From positions 1 to 45,345 of the forward strand of contig JALHNV010000020.1 of the NCBI GenBank assembly GCA_022843325.1: 45,345 nucleotides of DNA. The letters run 5' to 3'. Under the pieces are notes generated by a model. That model was given only the letters and a program-made list of their open reading frames with translations, was not told the DNA's origin and made no database searches. This document shows, in pieces, positions 17,617-27,952 of this stretch (position 1 is its first letter; every line of letters begins with the position of its first letter). The DNA is from Pseudolabrys sp. GTDB taxonomy: Bacteria; Pseudomonadota; Alphaproteobacteria; Rhizobiales; Xanthobacteraceae. Made by a program: the position numbers and the translations under genes.

Positions 17617-18414
17617 TCACGACCGAAACAGCCTTGTGTACTGCGTCTCGTGCCGGGCGCTGGCGAGGTCGGCGCGGAACGCGGCCGAGCCGAGATCGTC
17701 AAGCGAGGCCGCGAACGCGCGTTGGGCGGTAGCAGCCACCTGCGGCTCCAGCGCCGCCATGACCCGCAGGCCATCGCTCTGGCCGAGCGGGATCAGCCGC
17801 ACGCCGGACGACACCCAGTTGGCGAGCACCGCCTGCAGATAGCCAAGCAGCGCCGGCTCAAGCGCGACGCCGTGGCCGCTGGCGGCGACGCCGACCGCCA
17901 CCGGATAGGCCACCGGGCCGTCCCAGACGGTCTTGAGCCGGTCGATCGACGCGCAAGGCCAGGCGGCGCACGTCGCTTCGACAAAGGCATTGCCCTGCGC
18001 GGTGGTCTCCAGATGGCGCTCCCGCGTCGGTGCGAAGGCAGCCGCGAGCTCGGCGACGCCGCGCAGGGCCGCATCGTCGTCCGCCGCGGCGGCGCGGTGC
18101 GCGTGCGCCAGGAAGACGGCGTCGCAAAAGCCGCCGCCTTCGGCCAGCATCACGCCGAGCCAGCTTTGCAGCGTCGCGGCATCGGTGATGTCGCCGGCCT
18201 CGATCGCCCACTCGATGCCGCTGGAATAAGAGAAGGCGCCGACCGGATAGGCCGGCGACAGCCAGGCCATCAGGCGGTAGAGGGCGGCGGGAGCGATGTC
18301 CTCCCGCTCATTCCCGCGCAAGCGGGAATCCAGTTCTTCCGAGGGCTTGGCCCTGGGTCCCCGCTTTCGCGGGGACGAGCGGATGAGCGGCTTACCCCCC
18401 ATGATCATGGCCAT
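17617..18414 (-). CDS. ureF: Urease accessory protein UreF, with a repeat-derived N-terminus
   Basis: A urease maturation factor that bridges UreD and UreG. The family region begins [28 protein letters not shown] and continues to the end. It includes a conserved C-terminal region with [14 protein letters not shown]. With the ATG at 18414 the protein has 265 residues. The first ~40 are not UreF-like, because residues about 13-38 ([20 protein letters not shown] and on) are translated from the family A palindromic repeat. In-frame ATGs at 18408 and 18402 give nearly the same protein. A TTG at 18321 would give a normal-length protein but lacks a ribosome site. The ATG starts overlap the end of ureE. 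Confidence 0.9.
   Translation of the reverse strand: MAMIMGGKPLIRSSPRKRGPRAKPSEELDSRLRGNEREDIAPAALYRLMAWLSPAYPVGAFSYSSGIEWAIEAGDITDAATLQSWLGVMLAEGGGFCDAVFLAHAHRAAAADDDAALRGVAELAAAFAPTRERHLETTAQGNAFVEATCAAWPCASIDRLKTVWDGPVAYPVAVGVAASGHGVALEPALLGYLQAVLANWVSSGVRLIPLGQSDGLRVMAALEPQVAATAQRAFAASLDDLGSAAFRADLASARHETQYTRLFRS
18309..18378. repeat. Two-hairpin palindromic repeat, family A, copy 2, inside the ureF reading frame
   Basis: The same outer modules as 1687-1769 are present: ATTCCCGC-gcaa-GCGGGAAT and GTCCCCGC-tttc-GCGGGGAC, separated here by 17 bases. It lies at the ureE-ureF junction and is open in the ureF frame throughout. Confidence 0.88.
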
Positions 18415-18874
18415 GATCGTGCCCCGGCCCCGGCCCCGGCGCCGGCGCCGGCGACTCCGGGTCGAACGCCGCCTCCAGCGGAATCAAGTGCGCGCCGAGG
18501 CCGCGCAGCATCTCCTCCAGCACATGATCGCGGCGGATGCGGAGATGCTCCCCGACAATCTGCACTTCGGTGTGGCGATTGCCGAGATGCCAGGCCAGCC
18601 GCACCGACTCCAGCCCGTGGGCGCAGACCTCGATCAGCGGCTCCGGCGCGCCCACGACAGCGACGATCGACCCGTCGTCGAGCACCAGGCCGTCGCCATC
18701 GCGCAGGCTGACCGGTTTTTCGAAGTCGAGCAGCATCTGTGTGCCGTTCGCGCCGGTCAGCACGATGCGCCGCCGATTGCGGTCATCGGCGGCGAGCGTG
18801 ACGCGGTCGATGGCCGTCGTGGCGGACCATTCGCTGGCGGGTTTGATGGATGTGACGCGGTGCATGACAACCAT
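18392..18874 (-). CDS. ureE: Urease nickel metallochaperone UreE
   Basis: A 160-residue dimeric nickel-binding protein. An N-terminal peptide-binding domain (about 1-80) precedes the metal-binding domain, with [14 protein letters not shown] around 113-126 containing the conserved His. The C-terminus is a Pro/Gly linker followed by the His-rich tail HDHGHDHGG, which fits nickel storage or delivery. An in-frame ATG three codons later (18865) is an alternative start. The end overlaps the most likely ATG starts of ureF. A large palindromic repeat separates it from ureC. Confidence 0.95.
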   Translation of the reverse strand: MVVMHRVTSIKPASEWSATTAIDRVTLAADDRNRRRIVLTGANGTQMLLDFEKPVSLRDGDGLVLDDGSIVAVVGAPEPLIEVCAHGLESVRLAWHLGNRHTEVQIVGEHLRIRRDHVLEEMLRGLGAHLIPLEAAFDPESPAPAPGPGPGHDHGHDHGG

Positions 18875-18881
18875 TTACTCT

Positions 18882-19001
18882 GTCATGGCCGGGCTTGTCC
18901 CGGCCATCCCGCTGAGGGACGCACTGTGCCCGCCTGAGCGGGATGCCCGGCACATAAGGGCGTTCACGCCCGTCTTCGACGGGCTATGGGCCGGGCATGA
19001 C
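18882..19001. repeat. Long palindromic repeat, family B variant, in ureC-ureE gap
   Basis: It begins GTCATGGCCGGG and ends CCGGGCATGAC, with internal inverted pairs including CGTTCACGCCCG...CGACGGGC. Compared with the copy at 17521 it has an inserted central module. It occupies most of the 158-base gap. Confidence 0.8.
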
Positions 19002-19032
19002 AACCGGGAGGCCGTGACTAGGAAAAGAAAAA

Positions 19033-20742
<1,710 letters not shown>

Positions 20743-20920
20743 GGTCAGCTCCGTCGGATTAGAGGTCGTTCGCGTTCGTCTCGGCCCGCGCTGGGTCGCA
20801 ACAATCAGCGCAAAATCTTATCCCCGCAGTTATCAACCGGCCCGCGAAGGTGCTTGCAACCGCACGCGGTCGGCGTAGCCTTCATGTCAGGTCATCCATC
20901 TTCGGTTCTGCCGGACACGG

Positions 20921-21082
20921 ATGGTCGCCATGACCGACGCGGGCAAAACCCGTTGCGAGCTTGGGACGTGGGTGCTGCTTGCAGTGTTCGTGGTCCATGC
21001 TCGCCGGTCCCGGCTCTCAGTAACTGGGTACCGAGTGGCGCGCTCACGCGCGCAGCCCGGAAATGGATCCGAGAGCTTGTGA
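20921..21082 (+). pseudogene. Possible remnant of a transporter gene 5' end, antisense to the urease operon
   Basis: A 53-codon frame whose second Met starts MTDAGKTRCELGTWVLLA. This resembles, from memory, the first residues of some EmrB/QacA-type MFS transporters. The similarity then stops and the rest (Arg/Ser-rich) looks non-coding. If correct, it is a truncated fragment left in the operon gap. It could equally be a chance frame, so confidence is low. Confidence 0.22.
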
Positions 21083-21105
21083 CGGGCAGACGACGGTCTG
21101 CCCGT
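21082..21105. terminator. Perfect hairpin in the ureB-ureC gap
   Basis: ACGGGCAGAC-gacg-GTCTGCCCGT is a perfect 10-bp stem. On the plus strand it is followed by TATGGCTTTT, so it could terminate a rightward transcript. On the leftward strand it would sit in the ureB-ureC mRNA without a U run and act at most as an attenuator or processing site. Confidence 0.4.
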
Positions 21106-21135
21106 TATGGCTTTTGGGGGTCAGCTTTCGGCCCC

Positions 21136-21441
21136 TCACAGCTTCCCCATCACATCGCCGCGAAAACCGTAAACCGTGCGCTTGCCGGCCAGCGCCACCA
21201 GTTGAACGTCGCGCGTCTGCCCCGGCTCGAAGCGCACCGCGGTGCCGGCGGCGATGTCGAGGCGCATCCCGCGTGCCTTCTTGCGGTCGAACTTCAGCGC
21301 CGGGTTGGTCTCGAAGAAATGGTAATGCGAGCCGACCTGGATCGGCCGGTCGCCGCTGTTGGCGACCGTCAGCGTGACCGTCTTGCGGCCGGCGTTCAGC
21401 TCAATCTCGCCGTCCTGGACGAACATCTCGCCGGGGATCAT
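21136..21441 (-). CDS. ureB: Urease beta subunit UreB
   Basis: A 101-residue structural subunit of the three-chain urease. It begins [19 protein letters not shown] and contains [21 protein letters not shown], then [16 protein letters not shown], the family core. A GGGAGA ribosome site precedes the ATG. A family C palindrome and the hupE gene lie upstream. The length is normal for the family. Confidence 0.97.
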   Translation of the reverse strand: MIPGEMFVQDGEIELNAGRKTVTLTVANSGDRPIQVGSHYHFFETNPALKFDRKKARGMRLDIAAGTAVRFEPGQTRDVQLVALAGKRTVYGFRGDVMGKL

Positions 21442-21457
21442 CAGATTCTCCCTTTGC

Positions 21458-21502
21458 GCATGATCTTATCCGAAAACCGGTTCCCACTTTTCGCGATCAT
21501 GC
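21458..21502. repeat. Palindromic repeat, family C, copy 1
   Basis: Ends GCATGATC and GATCATGC flank a core with CGAAAACCGGTTCCCAC. The same 45-46 base element is at 31914-31959. Elements of this kind are, to my knowledge, widespread in Rhizobiales genomes. The right end contains the stop codon of hupE. Confidence 0.88.
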
Positions 21503-22075
21503 GATGACTCCTGCAATCAGTCCCGCACCCACCACCACGCACACCACACCGGCGCCGCGGATCGCCGGGCGCAGCGCGTTGTGCGCCATCAGTTGCGCAA
21601 AGCCGATGCCGATCAGATGCAGCGTCGCCGTCGCGATGGCGAAGCCCGCCATGTACTCGGCGCCGCCGAGACCGGCCTCGGTGCCGTGCGCATGGCCGTG
21701 GAACAGCGCGAAGGCGCCGACCACCGCCGCGCCGGCCCACAGCGGCATGTTGACCGCCAGCGCCACCAGCAAGCCGATCGCCACCACCGAGGCCAGGATC
21801 GCCGGCTCGACCAGCGGCAGACCGACGCCGGCCATGCCGAGCACGCCGCCGACCAGCATCACGCCGACAAAGGACGCCGGCCACAGCCACAGCGCGCGGC
21901 CGCCCTTCAGCACCGCCCACAGACCGACCGCGATCATGACCGCGATGTGATCGAGTCCGCCAAACGGGTGCCCAACGCCCGCCATGAACGATCCGGTGGC
22001 GCCGTGCCCGACATGCGCGAGCGCCGGGGTCGTGCCGAGCATCAGCAGTGCGAAGACGGAGAGAGTGCGGTTCAT
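21497..22075 (-). CDS. HupE/UreJ family nickel permease or accessory protein
   Basis: A 192-residue inner-membrane protein. A signal-like start (MNRTLSVFALLMLGTTPALA) leads to the motif HVGHG and then GVGHPFGGLDHIAVMIAVG, the HupE/UreJ hallmark with conserved His and Asp. A second His motif, FHGHAHGTE, follows, and about six hydrophobic segments are present. Members supply nickel for urease or hydrogenase; no hydrogenase genes are here, so urease is the likely client. The frame opens upstream to 22159, but the ATG at 22075 gives a clean signal segment and has an AAGG site. The stop codon lies inside a palindromic repeat, so the last codons may have been changed by its insertion. Confidence 0.9.
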   Translation of the reverse strand: MNRTLSVFALLMLGTTPALAHVGHGATGSFMAGVGHPFGGLDHIAVMIAVGLWAVLKGGRALWLWPASFVGVMLVGGVLGMAGVGLPLVEPAILASVVAIGLLVALAVNMPLWAGAAVVGAFALFHGHAHGTEAGLGGAEYMAGFAIATATLHLIGIGFAQLMAHNALRPAIRGAGVVCVVVGAGLIAGVIA

Positions 22076-22088
22076 CGTAAGGACCTTT

Positions 22089-22391
22089 TCAACGGATCGG
22101 ATTGTGCACGGTGACAAGCTTTGTGCCATCGGGGAACGTCGCTTCCACCTGGATGTCATGGATCATCTCGGCGATGCCGTCCATCACCTGAGAACGGCTG
22201 ATCACAGAGGCGCCGTCGCGCATCAGGTCGGCGACTGAGCGGCCGTCGCGCGCGCCCTCGACGATAAATTCGGAAATCAGCGCCACCGCTTCCGGATGGT
22301 TGAGCTTGACGCCGCGCTCGAGGCGGCGGCGCGCCACCATCGCCGCCATGGCGATCAGCAATTTGTCTTTCTCACGCGGCGTCAGATTCAT
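22089..22391 (-). CDS. ureA: Urease gamma subunit UreA
   Basis: A 100-residue structural subunit of urease. It begins [20 protein letters not shown] and ends [15 protein letters not shown], both nearly invariant in the family. The frame is open further upstream, but the ATG at 22391 is the family start and has an AAGGGAAAG site. It follows ureD by 32 bases and precedes hupE by 13. Confidence 0.97.
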   Translation of the reverse strand: MNLTPREKDKLLIAMAAMVARRRLERGVKLNHPEAVALISEFIVEGARDGRSVADLMRDGASVISRSQVMDGIAEMIHDIQVEATFPDGTKLVTVHNPIR

Positions 22392-22423
22392 ACTGCTTTC
22401 CCTTGGCGCAAGATCCCACGCCC

Positions 22424-23263
22424 TTAATTCAACCAAAGCCGCGGCACGCTGGCGCCAAGCGCCGCCAGCAAGGCGATCAAATCGTGGCGCAGCGCGGCGC
22501 CGTCGCTGGCGCAAAGCCGCGCCACCGCGATGCCGTTCCAGGCCGAAATGCCGACCTCGCCGCCGAAATGATCGCCCAGCGCGCGCACATCTTCAAGCTT
22601 TTGCGGCAACTGGCTGTCATCGGCCGGCGCGATCAACACGGTCGCGATGGCAATGCCGCCTTTCGTGACGGCCGCCTGCCCAAGCCGGTCGGCAATGGCG
22701 CCGTCGAGCCGCAGGCTGTCGGCATAGACCAGCCGCCCGGCGCGGCGCACCCGCCAGCGGTCGGCGAGCAGACCTTCGTTCATCGCCTCGCCCATGGCAG
22801 CGCGGCCGAACACCACCGCCTCGGCCACCAGCAGCGAGGCGCCGCCGGCCACATCGATGTCGATGGTGCGCGACAGCCGGGCGCGATCGAACAGGATGCT
22901 CTCCTGCGGCAGCCAGGCGAGATGCGCGCCGGCGGCCACGGTCAGCCGCAGGCTCATCTCGGCATCCGGTCCATTGGAGCGGTAGATCTTTTCCGCCGCG
23001 GCGGTGCCGGCGACCAGATGGGCCCCCTCGCCCAGCGCAATATCGATGGCGAAACGGTCGCCGCCGGTCATGCCGCCGCCGGTGTTGACGATCACCGCCT
23101 CCAGCGCACCGGCTTCGACATTCGGAAAGCGCACGCGCAACGAGCCGTCCTCATGGACGGCGTTGCGGTGGCTGCGTCCGTCGCGCGCGGCGACGGTGAG
23201 CCCGATGCGGCCGGTGGCACGATTGCCGGCGAAGATACGGGCGGTTGCGGTTGCAGTCGGCAC
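22424..23263 (-). CDS. ureD: Urease accessory protein UreD
   Basis: A 279-residue scaffold (UreH in Helicobacter) that binds the apo-urease and recruits UreF and UreG. Family segments visible are [22 protein letters not shown] near residue 57 and [14 protein letters not shown] near 89. [20 protein letters not shown] near 111 and an internal [20 protein letters not shown] follow. Length and order fit the family. It begins the urease half of the block, about 150 bases downstream of urtE, with a large palindromic repeat between. Confidence 0.95.
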   Translation of the reverse strand: MPTATATARIFAGNRATGRIGLTVAARDGRSHRNAVHEDGSLRVRFPNVEAGALEAVIVNTGGGMTGGDRFAIDIALGEGAHLVAGTAAAEKIYRSNGPDAEMSLRLTVAAGAHLAWLPQESILFDRARLSRTIDIDVAGGASLLVAEAVVFGRAAMGEAMNEGLLADRWRVRRAGRLVYADSLRLDGAIADRLGQAAVTKGGIAIATVLIAPADDSQLPQKLEDVRALGDHFGGEVGISAWNGIAVARLCASDGAALRHDLIALLAALGASVPRLWLN

Positions 23264-23277
23264 TCACCCCTCCACTC

Positions 23278-23395
23278 GTCATGCCCGGCTTTATGCCGGG
23301 CATCCACGCCTTGCTTTACGTAAACAAGGCGTGGATGGCCGGGACATAGGCGTTCGTAAGAACGCCGTTCTTCGAACGGCTATGCCCGCCATGAC
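23278..23395. repeat. Long palindromic repeat, family B, in urtE-ureD gap
   Basis: It begins GTCATGCCCGGC as in the copy at 17521 and carries CCACGCCTTG...CAAGGCGTGG as a long inner stem. An extra GTTCGTAAGAAC and CCGTTCTTCGAACGG module precede the final CATGAC. It fills the gap between the importer and urease halves of the operon. Confidence 0.85.
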
Positions 23396-23417
23396 ACGAC
23401 ATTACGCACTATCCCCA

Positions 23418-24113
23418 TCAAATCGCCAGCGCCCGCTTCAGCGCTGCTTCGTCGAGGTTGGCCTTGTCGCTCTCATAGACGATCGAACCGCGGTCCATGA
23501 CCACCAGATGATCGCCCAGTTCCTGCGCGAAATCGAGATACTGCTCGACCAGCACGATGGCCATGCCGCCGAGCGAGCGCAGATAGCTGATGGCGCGGCC
23601 GATATCCTTGATGATCGACGGCTGGATGCCCTCGGTCGGCTCGTCGAGCAGCAACAGCCGCGGCCGCATCGTCAGCGCCCGGCCGATCGCCAGCTGCTGC
23701 TGCTGGCCGCCGGAGAGGTCGCCGCCGCGGCGGCCGAGCATCGACTTGAGCACCGGAAACAGCGTGAACACGTCGTCGGGGATTTTGCGGTCGGCACGCT
23801 TGAGCGGCGCGAAGGCGGTTTCGAGGTTTTCCTCGACCGTCAGCAGCGGGAAGATCTCGCGGCCCTGCGGCACGAAGGCAATGCCGCTGCGGGCCCGGTC
23901 GACGGTCGCCATACGGGTGATGTCGGCGCCGCCGAGCTTGATGGTGCCGCCGCTGACCGGGCGCTGGCCAACGATGGCGCGCAGCAGGCTGGTCTTGCCG
24001 ACGCCGTTGCGGCCCAGCACGCAGGTGACCTTGCCGACCTCGGCATTCAGCGAAATCCCGCGCAGCGCCTGCGCCGCGCCGTAGTGGAGACTGATGTTGG
24101 TTGCTTCGAGCAT
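23418..24113 (-). CDS. urtE: Urea ABC transporter ATPase UrtE
   Basis: A 231-residue LivF-like ATPase. Walker A is GRNGVGKTS at 34-42. The signature LSGGQQQQLAIGRAL and Walker B LLLLDEPTEGIQPSII follow; the EGIQPS segment is typical of UrtE. It sits two bases after urtD and is the last importer gene before ureD, which fixes the assignment as urea rather than amino acid uptake. Confidence 0.96.
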   Translation of the reverse strand: MLEATNISLHYGAAQALRGISLNAEVGKVTCVLGRNGVGKTSLLRAIVGQRPVSGGTIKLGGADITRMATVDRARSGIAFVPQGREIFPLLTVEENLETAFAPLKRADRKIPDDVFTLFPVLKSMLGRRGGDLSGGQQQQLAIGRALTMRPRLLLLDEPTEGIQPSIIKDIGRAISYLRSLGGMAIVLVEQYLDFAQELGDHLVVMDRGSIVYESDKANLDEAALKRALAI

Positions 24114-24115
24114 GG

Positions 24116-24874
<759 letters not shown>

Positions 24875-24879
24875 GGGCC

Positions 24880-26043
24880 CTACTCCGCCGCGCTCGGCGA
24901 CGCCAGCGGTGGCGCACCGTCTCGTTCGGCGTCCTTGCGCTCGGCGCGGTTGGCGCGCCAGTGGTTATAGGTGCCGATGATGCCGCGCGGCATAAAGAGC
25001 GTGGTGCCGATGAACAGCGCGCCCAGCATGAAAAGCCAGTACTCCGCCAGGAAGCCCGAGGTGAAATAGGTCTTGGCGTAGTTGACGACGAAGGCGCCGA
25101 GCACCGCGCCGGTCAGCGTGCCGCGGCCGCCGACAGCGACCCAGATCACGGCTTCGATGGAATTGGCCGGCGCGAACTCGCCCGGGTTGATGATGCCGAC
25201 CTGTGGCACATACAGCGCGCCGGCGATGCCGGCCATGCAGGCCGACAGCGTGAACACGAACAGCTTGTAGGCCTCGACCCGGTAGCCGAGAAAGCGCGTG
25301 CGCGACTCGGCGTCGCGGATCGCCACCAGCACCTTGCCGAATTTCGAGGTGACGATGGCGCGGCAGATCAGGAAGCAGATCGCCAACATCAGGCACGAGA
25401 TAAAGAACAGCGAATTGCGCGTCGCTTCCGACTGCACATTGAAGCCGAGGATGTCCTTGAAATCGGTCAGGCCGTTATTGCCGCCGAAGCCGAAATCGTT
25501 GCGGAAGAAGGCCAGCAGCAGCGCGTAGGTCAGCGCCTGGGTGATGATGGACAGATAGACGCCCGTGACGCGGCTGCGGAATGCGAACCAGCCGAACACA
25601 AAGGCCAGCAGGCCGGGCACCAGCAGCACCATCAGCGCCGCATAGGCGAAGTGGTCGAAGAAGTACCAGAAGAACGGCAGTTCCTTCCAGTTCAGGAACA
25701 CCATGAAGTCCGGCAGGATGGGATCGGCATAGACGCCGCGGGTGCCGATCTGGCGCATCAGGTACATGCCCATGGCGTAGCCGCCGAGCGCGAAGAACGC
25801 GCCATGGCCGAGCGACAAGATGCCGACATAGCCCCAGATCAGATCGATCGAGAGCGCTAAAAGGCCATAGCAGACATATTTGCCGAACAGCGACACCAGA
25901 TAGGTCGAGACGTGGAAGCCCGATTCCGCAGGCACCAGCAGGTTCAGCACCGGAATGGCGATGGCGAAGGCGCCGAGCAGCACCAGGAACAGCACGGCGC
26001 CGCGGTCGAGCAGATGGATCAGCGGATGGCGGGAGGTCAGCAT
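24880..26043 (-). CDS. urtC: Urea ABC transporter permease UrtC
   Basis: A 387-residue LivM-like inner-membrane permease with about ten hydrophobic segments. UrtC hallmarks include LIWGYVGILSLGHGAFFALGGYAMGMYL and the DFMVFLNWKELPFFW periplasmic loop. The coupling loop AIRDAESRTRFLGYRVEAYK is also present. The frame opens to 26079 through a repeat; the ATG at 26043 has a GGGGGAG site three bases before it and starts the family region. Confidence 0.95.
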   Translation of the reverse strand: MLTSRHPLIHLLDRGAVLFLVLLGAFAIAIPVLNLLVPAESGFHVSTYLVSLFGKYVCYGLLALSIDLIWGYVGILSLGHGAFFALGGYAMGMYLMRQIGTRGVYADPILPDFMVFLNWKELPFFWYFFDHFAYAALMVLLVPGLLAFVFGWFAFRSRVTGVYLSIITQALTYALLLAFFRNDFGFGGNNGLTDFKDILGFNVQSEATRNSLFFISCLMLAICFLICRAIVTSKFGKVLVAIRDAESRTRFLGYRVEAYKLFVFTLSACMAGIAGALYVPQVGIINPGEFAPANSIEAVIWVAVGGRGTLTGAVLGAFVVNYAKTYFTSGFLAEYWLFMLGALFIGTTLFMPRGIIGTYNHWRANRAERKDAERDGAPPLASPSAAE

Positions 26044-26053
26044 GACTCCCCCC

Positions 26054-26210
26054 GTGTCCCGGGCGCGGCGCGGCACCATAGCGCGTCAAAGACGCGCGTG
26101 AACGCGCTTAAGGTGACGCGTCGTAGAACCGGGACCTTCCCGGCGTGGGCGTTTGCGAAGGTCCCGGCTCTGCGGCGCAGTGTTTCACACTGCGCCGCGT
26201 CCGGGACAAG
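26054..26210. repeat. Large imperfect palindromic repeat, family D, copy 1
   Basis: It begins GTGTCCCGGGCGCGGCGC and ends CCGCGTCCGGGACAAG, with an internal perfect stem GCGGCGCAGTG-tttca-CACTGCGCCGC. A second copy with a different interior is at 30314-30439. It lies between urtB and urtC. Confidence 0.85.
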
Positions 26211-26233
26211 AAAGAGCGTGAGGGCGGCCATCA

Positions 26234-27853
26234 TCATGCTTCAATCGCCCGGCCCTTGAGCGCGAACATGCCGCGCGGGCGTTTCTGGATGAACAGGATG
26301 ATGAAGACGAGGATGGCGATCTTGGCCAGCACGGCGCCGGCGAAGGGCTCGAGAAACTTGTTGGCGATGCCGAGCGTCAGCGCGCCGACCAGCGTGCCCC
26401 ACAGATTGCCGACGCCGCCGAACACCACGACCATGAACGAGTCGATGATGTAACCCTGCCCGAGGTTCGGGCTGACATTGTCGATCTGCGACAGCGCCAC
26501 GCCGGCGATGCCGGCAATGCCGGAGCCGAGCCCGAAGGTCAGCGCGTCGATGCGCGCGGTGCGGATACCGACCGCCGCCGCCATCTGGCGGTTCTGGGTC
26601 ACGGCGCGCATCTCGAGGCCGAGCCGCGTGTAGCGCAGCATCGCCAGCAGCGCGACGAACACGATGCCGGTGAAGATGATGATCCACATGCGGTTGTACG
26701 TGATCAGGATGCCGCCCAGATCGAACGCGCCGCTCATCCAGCTCGGATTGCCGACCTCCTTGTTGGTCGGCCCGAACACGGCGCGCACCGCCTGCATCAG
26801 CACCAGCGAGATGCCCCAGGTGGCCAGCAGCGTCTCCAGCGGCCGGCCATAGAGATACCGGATGACCGTGCGCTCGATGAGGATGCCGACCGCGCCGGCG
26901 AACATGAAGGCGAGCGGCAGCGCAAAGGCGAGCGAGTAGTCGAACAGTTCCGGGAAGCGGGTGCGGATGAATTCCTGCACCACATAGGTCGTGTAGGCGC
27001 CGAGCATCACCATCTCGCCATGCGCCATGTTGATGACGCCCATCACGCCGAAGGTAATGGCGAGGCCAATGGCGGCGAGCAACAGCACCGAGCCGAGCGA
27101 CAGCCCGTACCAGAAGTTCTGCACGGTGCGCCAGATGGCGAGGTTGCTCTGGATCTTGGCGACCGCATCGGTGGCGGCGGCGCGCACTTCGGGTGCCAGG
27201 TTGGCCGGCAGGCCGGCCATCAGCGCCAGCGATTCCTGGTCGCTGCGCTCGCGGATCACGGCGATGGCGGCGATCTTGTCGTCGGCGCTGCTATCCTCGG
27301 CCAGCACGATGATCGCGGCGCGGGCTTCGTTCAGCGCCTTCTTTACCCGCGCATTGGTTTCCGCTTCCAGCGCTTTCTCGACCGCCGGCAGCACCGTGGC
27401 ATCGCGCGTCCGGAACACCGATTGGGCGGCGCTCAGCCGCCGCGCCGGATCCGGCGCCATCAGCGTCAGAGCGCCGATCGCGCCATTGAGAGCCCCCCGC
27501 AGGCGGTTGTTGAGACGGACATTCTCGAGATCGGCGGGCGGCGGCCCAGCGGCCGGCTGGCCCGTGGCGGCATCGAGCAGCGCGGCGTCCTTGGTCTTGA
27601 TGAAGACTTTTTTCTCGGCGGCGCTGAATTGCAGACGGCTGTCCTGCAGCGCCTCGAGCACCGGGGTCGCAAGAGGATTGCCGCTGGCCACGACCGCATC
27701 GATGGCGTCGAAGGTGTCGGCGAAATCGTCGGTGGTGAAGCCCGCCAGCGCGTCCTCGTAGGGACCCGCTGCGCTTGGCACCGGAACGGCAACGGCGATG
27801 AGCAAGCCGAGGGCGAATACGAGCGCGGTGATGCGGTCGTAGAGGGCACGCAT
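26234..27853 (-). CDS. urtB: Urea ABC transporter permease UrtB with long periplasmic domain
   Basis: A 539-residue LivH-like permease. After a signal-like segment (MRALYDRITALVFALGLLIA) comes an about 220-residue Ala-rich helical, HEAT-like domain expected in the periplasm. The membrane part then starts at NFWYGLSLGSVLLLAAIGLA with the hallmark GVMGVINMAHGEMVMLGAY. Such extended N-termini are common in proteobacterial UrtB proteins, so this is not a fusion artefact. An ATG six codons upstream (27871) is an alternative, but it lacks a ribosome site. It is preceded by a perfect hairpin after urtA. Confidence 0.94.
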   Translation of the reverse strand: MRALYDRITALVFALGLLIAVAVPVPSAAGPYEDALAGFTTDDFADTFDAIDAVVASGNPLATPVLEALQDSRLQFSAAEKKVFIKTKDAALLDAATGQPAAGPPPADLENVRLNNRLRGALNGAIGALTLMAPDPARRLSAAQSVFRTRDATVLPAVEKALEAETNARVKKALNEARAAIIVLAEDSSADDKIAAIAVIRERSDQESLALMAGLPANLAPEVRAAATDAVAKIQSNLAIWRTVQNFWYGLSLGSVLLLAAIGLAITFGVMGVINMAHGEMVMLGAYTTYVVQEFIRTRFPELFDYSLAFALPLAFMFAGAVGILIERTVIRYLYGRPLETLLATWGISLVLMQAVRAVFGPTNKEVGNPSWMSGAFDLGGILITYNRMWIIIFTGIVFVALLAMLRYTRLGLEMRAVTQNRQMAAAVGIRTARIDALTFGLGSGIAGIAGVALSQIDNVSPNLGQGYIIDSFMVVVFGGVGNLWGTLVGALTLGIANKFLEPFAGAVLAKIAILVFIILFIQKRPRGMFALKGRAIEA

Positions 27854-27886
27854 GGCGATCGTTCCCGGCATCGATGTTGGAAGCTT

Positions 27887-27912
27887 GGAGGCGGCGGCAA
27901 GCCGCCGCCTCC
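27887..27912. terminator. Perfect hairpin between urtA and urtB
   Basis: GGAGGCGGCGGC-aa-GCCGCCGCCTCC is a perfect 12-bp GC stem about 40 bases after the urtA stop, without a U run. Such hairpins after binding-protein genes often stabilise the 3' end of the upstream message and partly reduce downstream transcription. That would give more UrtA than UrtB. Confidence 0.6.
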
Positions 27913-27952
27913 GGGTTCAGTCGATCAAGTCACGTCGAGTGGACAGCCGGCC

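Larger units (their letters stand above)
20743..21135. other. 393-base spacer inside the urease operon
   Basis: This gap between ureB and ureC is far longer than the other gaps in the operon and contains no urease gene. Seen in it are a short plus-strand reading frame (20921-21082), a perfect hairpin (21082-21105), and no copy of the other repeat families found in this window. No clear promoter for ureC was recognised. Confidence 0.7.

Noticed and set aside
20800..20850. TTATC-containing sequence in the ureB-ureC gap as possible DnaA boxes or an origin
   Set aside because: The copies (TTATCCCCG, TTATCAACC) do not match TTATCCACA, no dnaA gene is near, and no AT-rich unwinding stretch is seen.
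22403..23323. Plus-strand frame of 306 codons over ureD
   Set aside because: It is antisense to ureD with biased shadow composition and has no ribosome site or domain.
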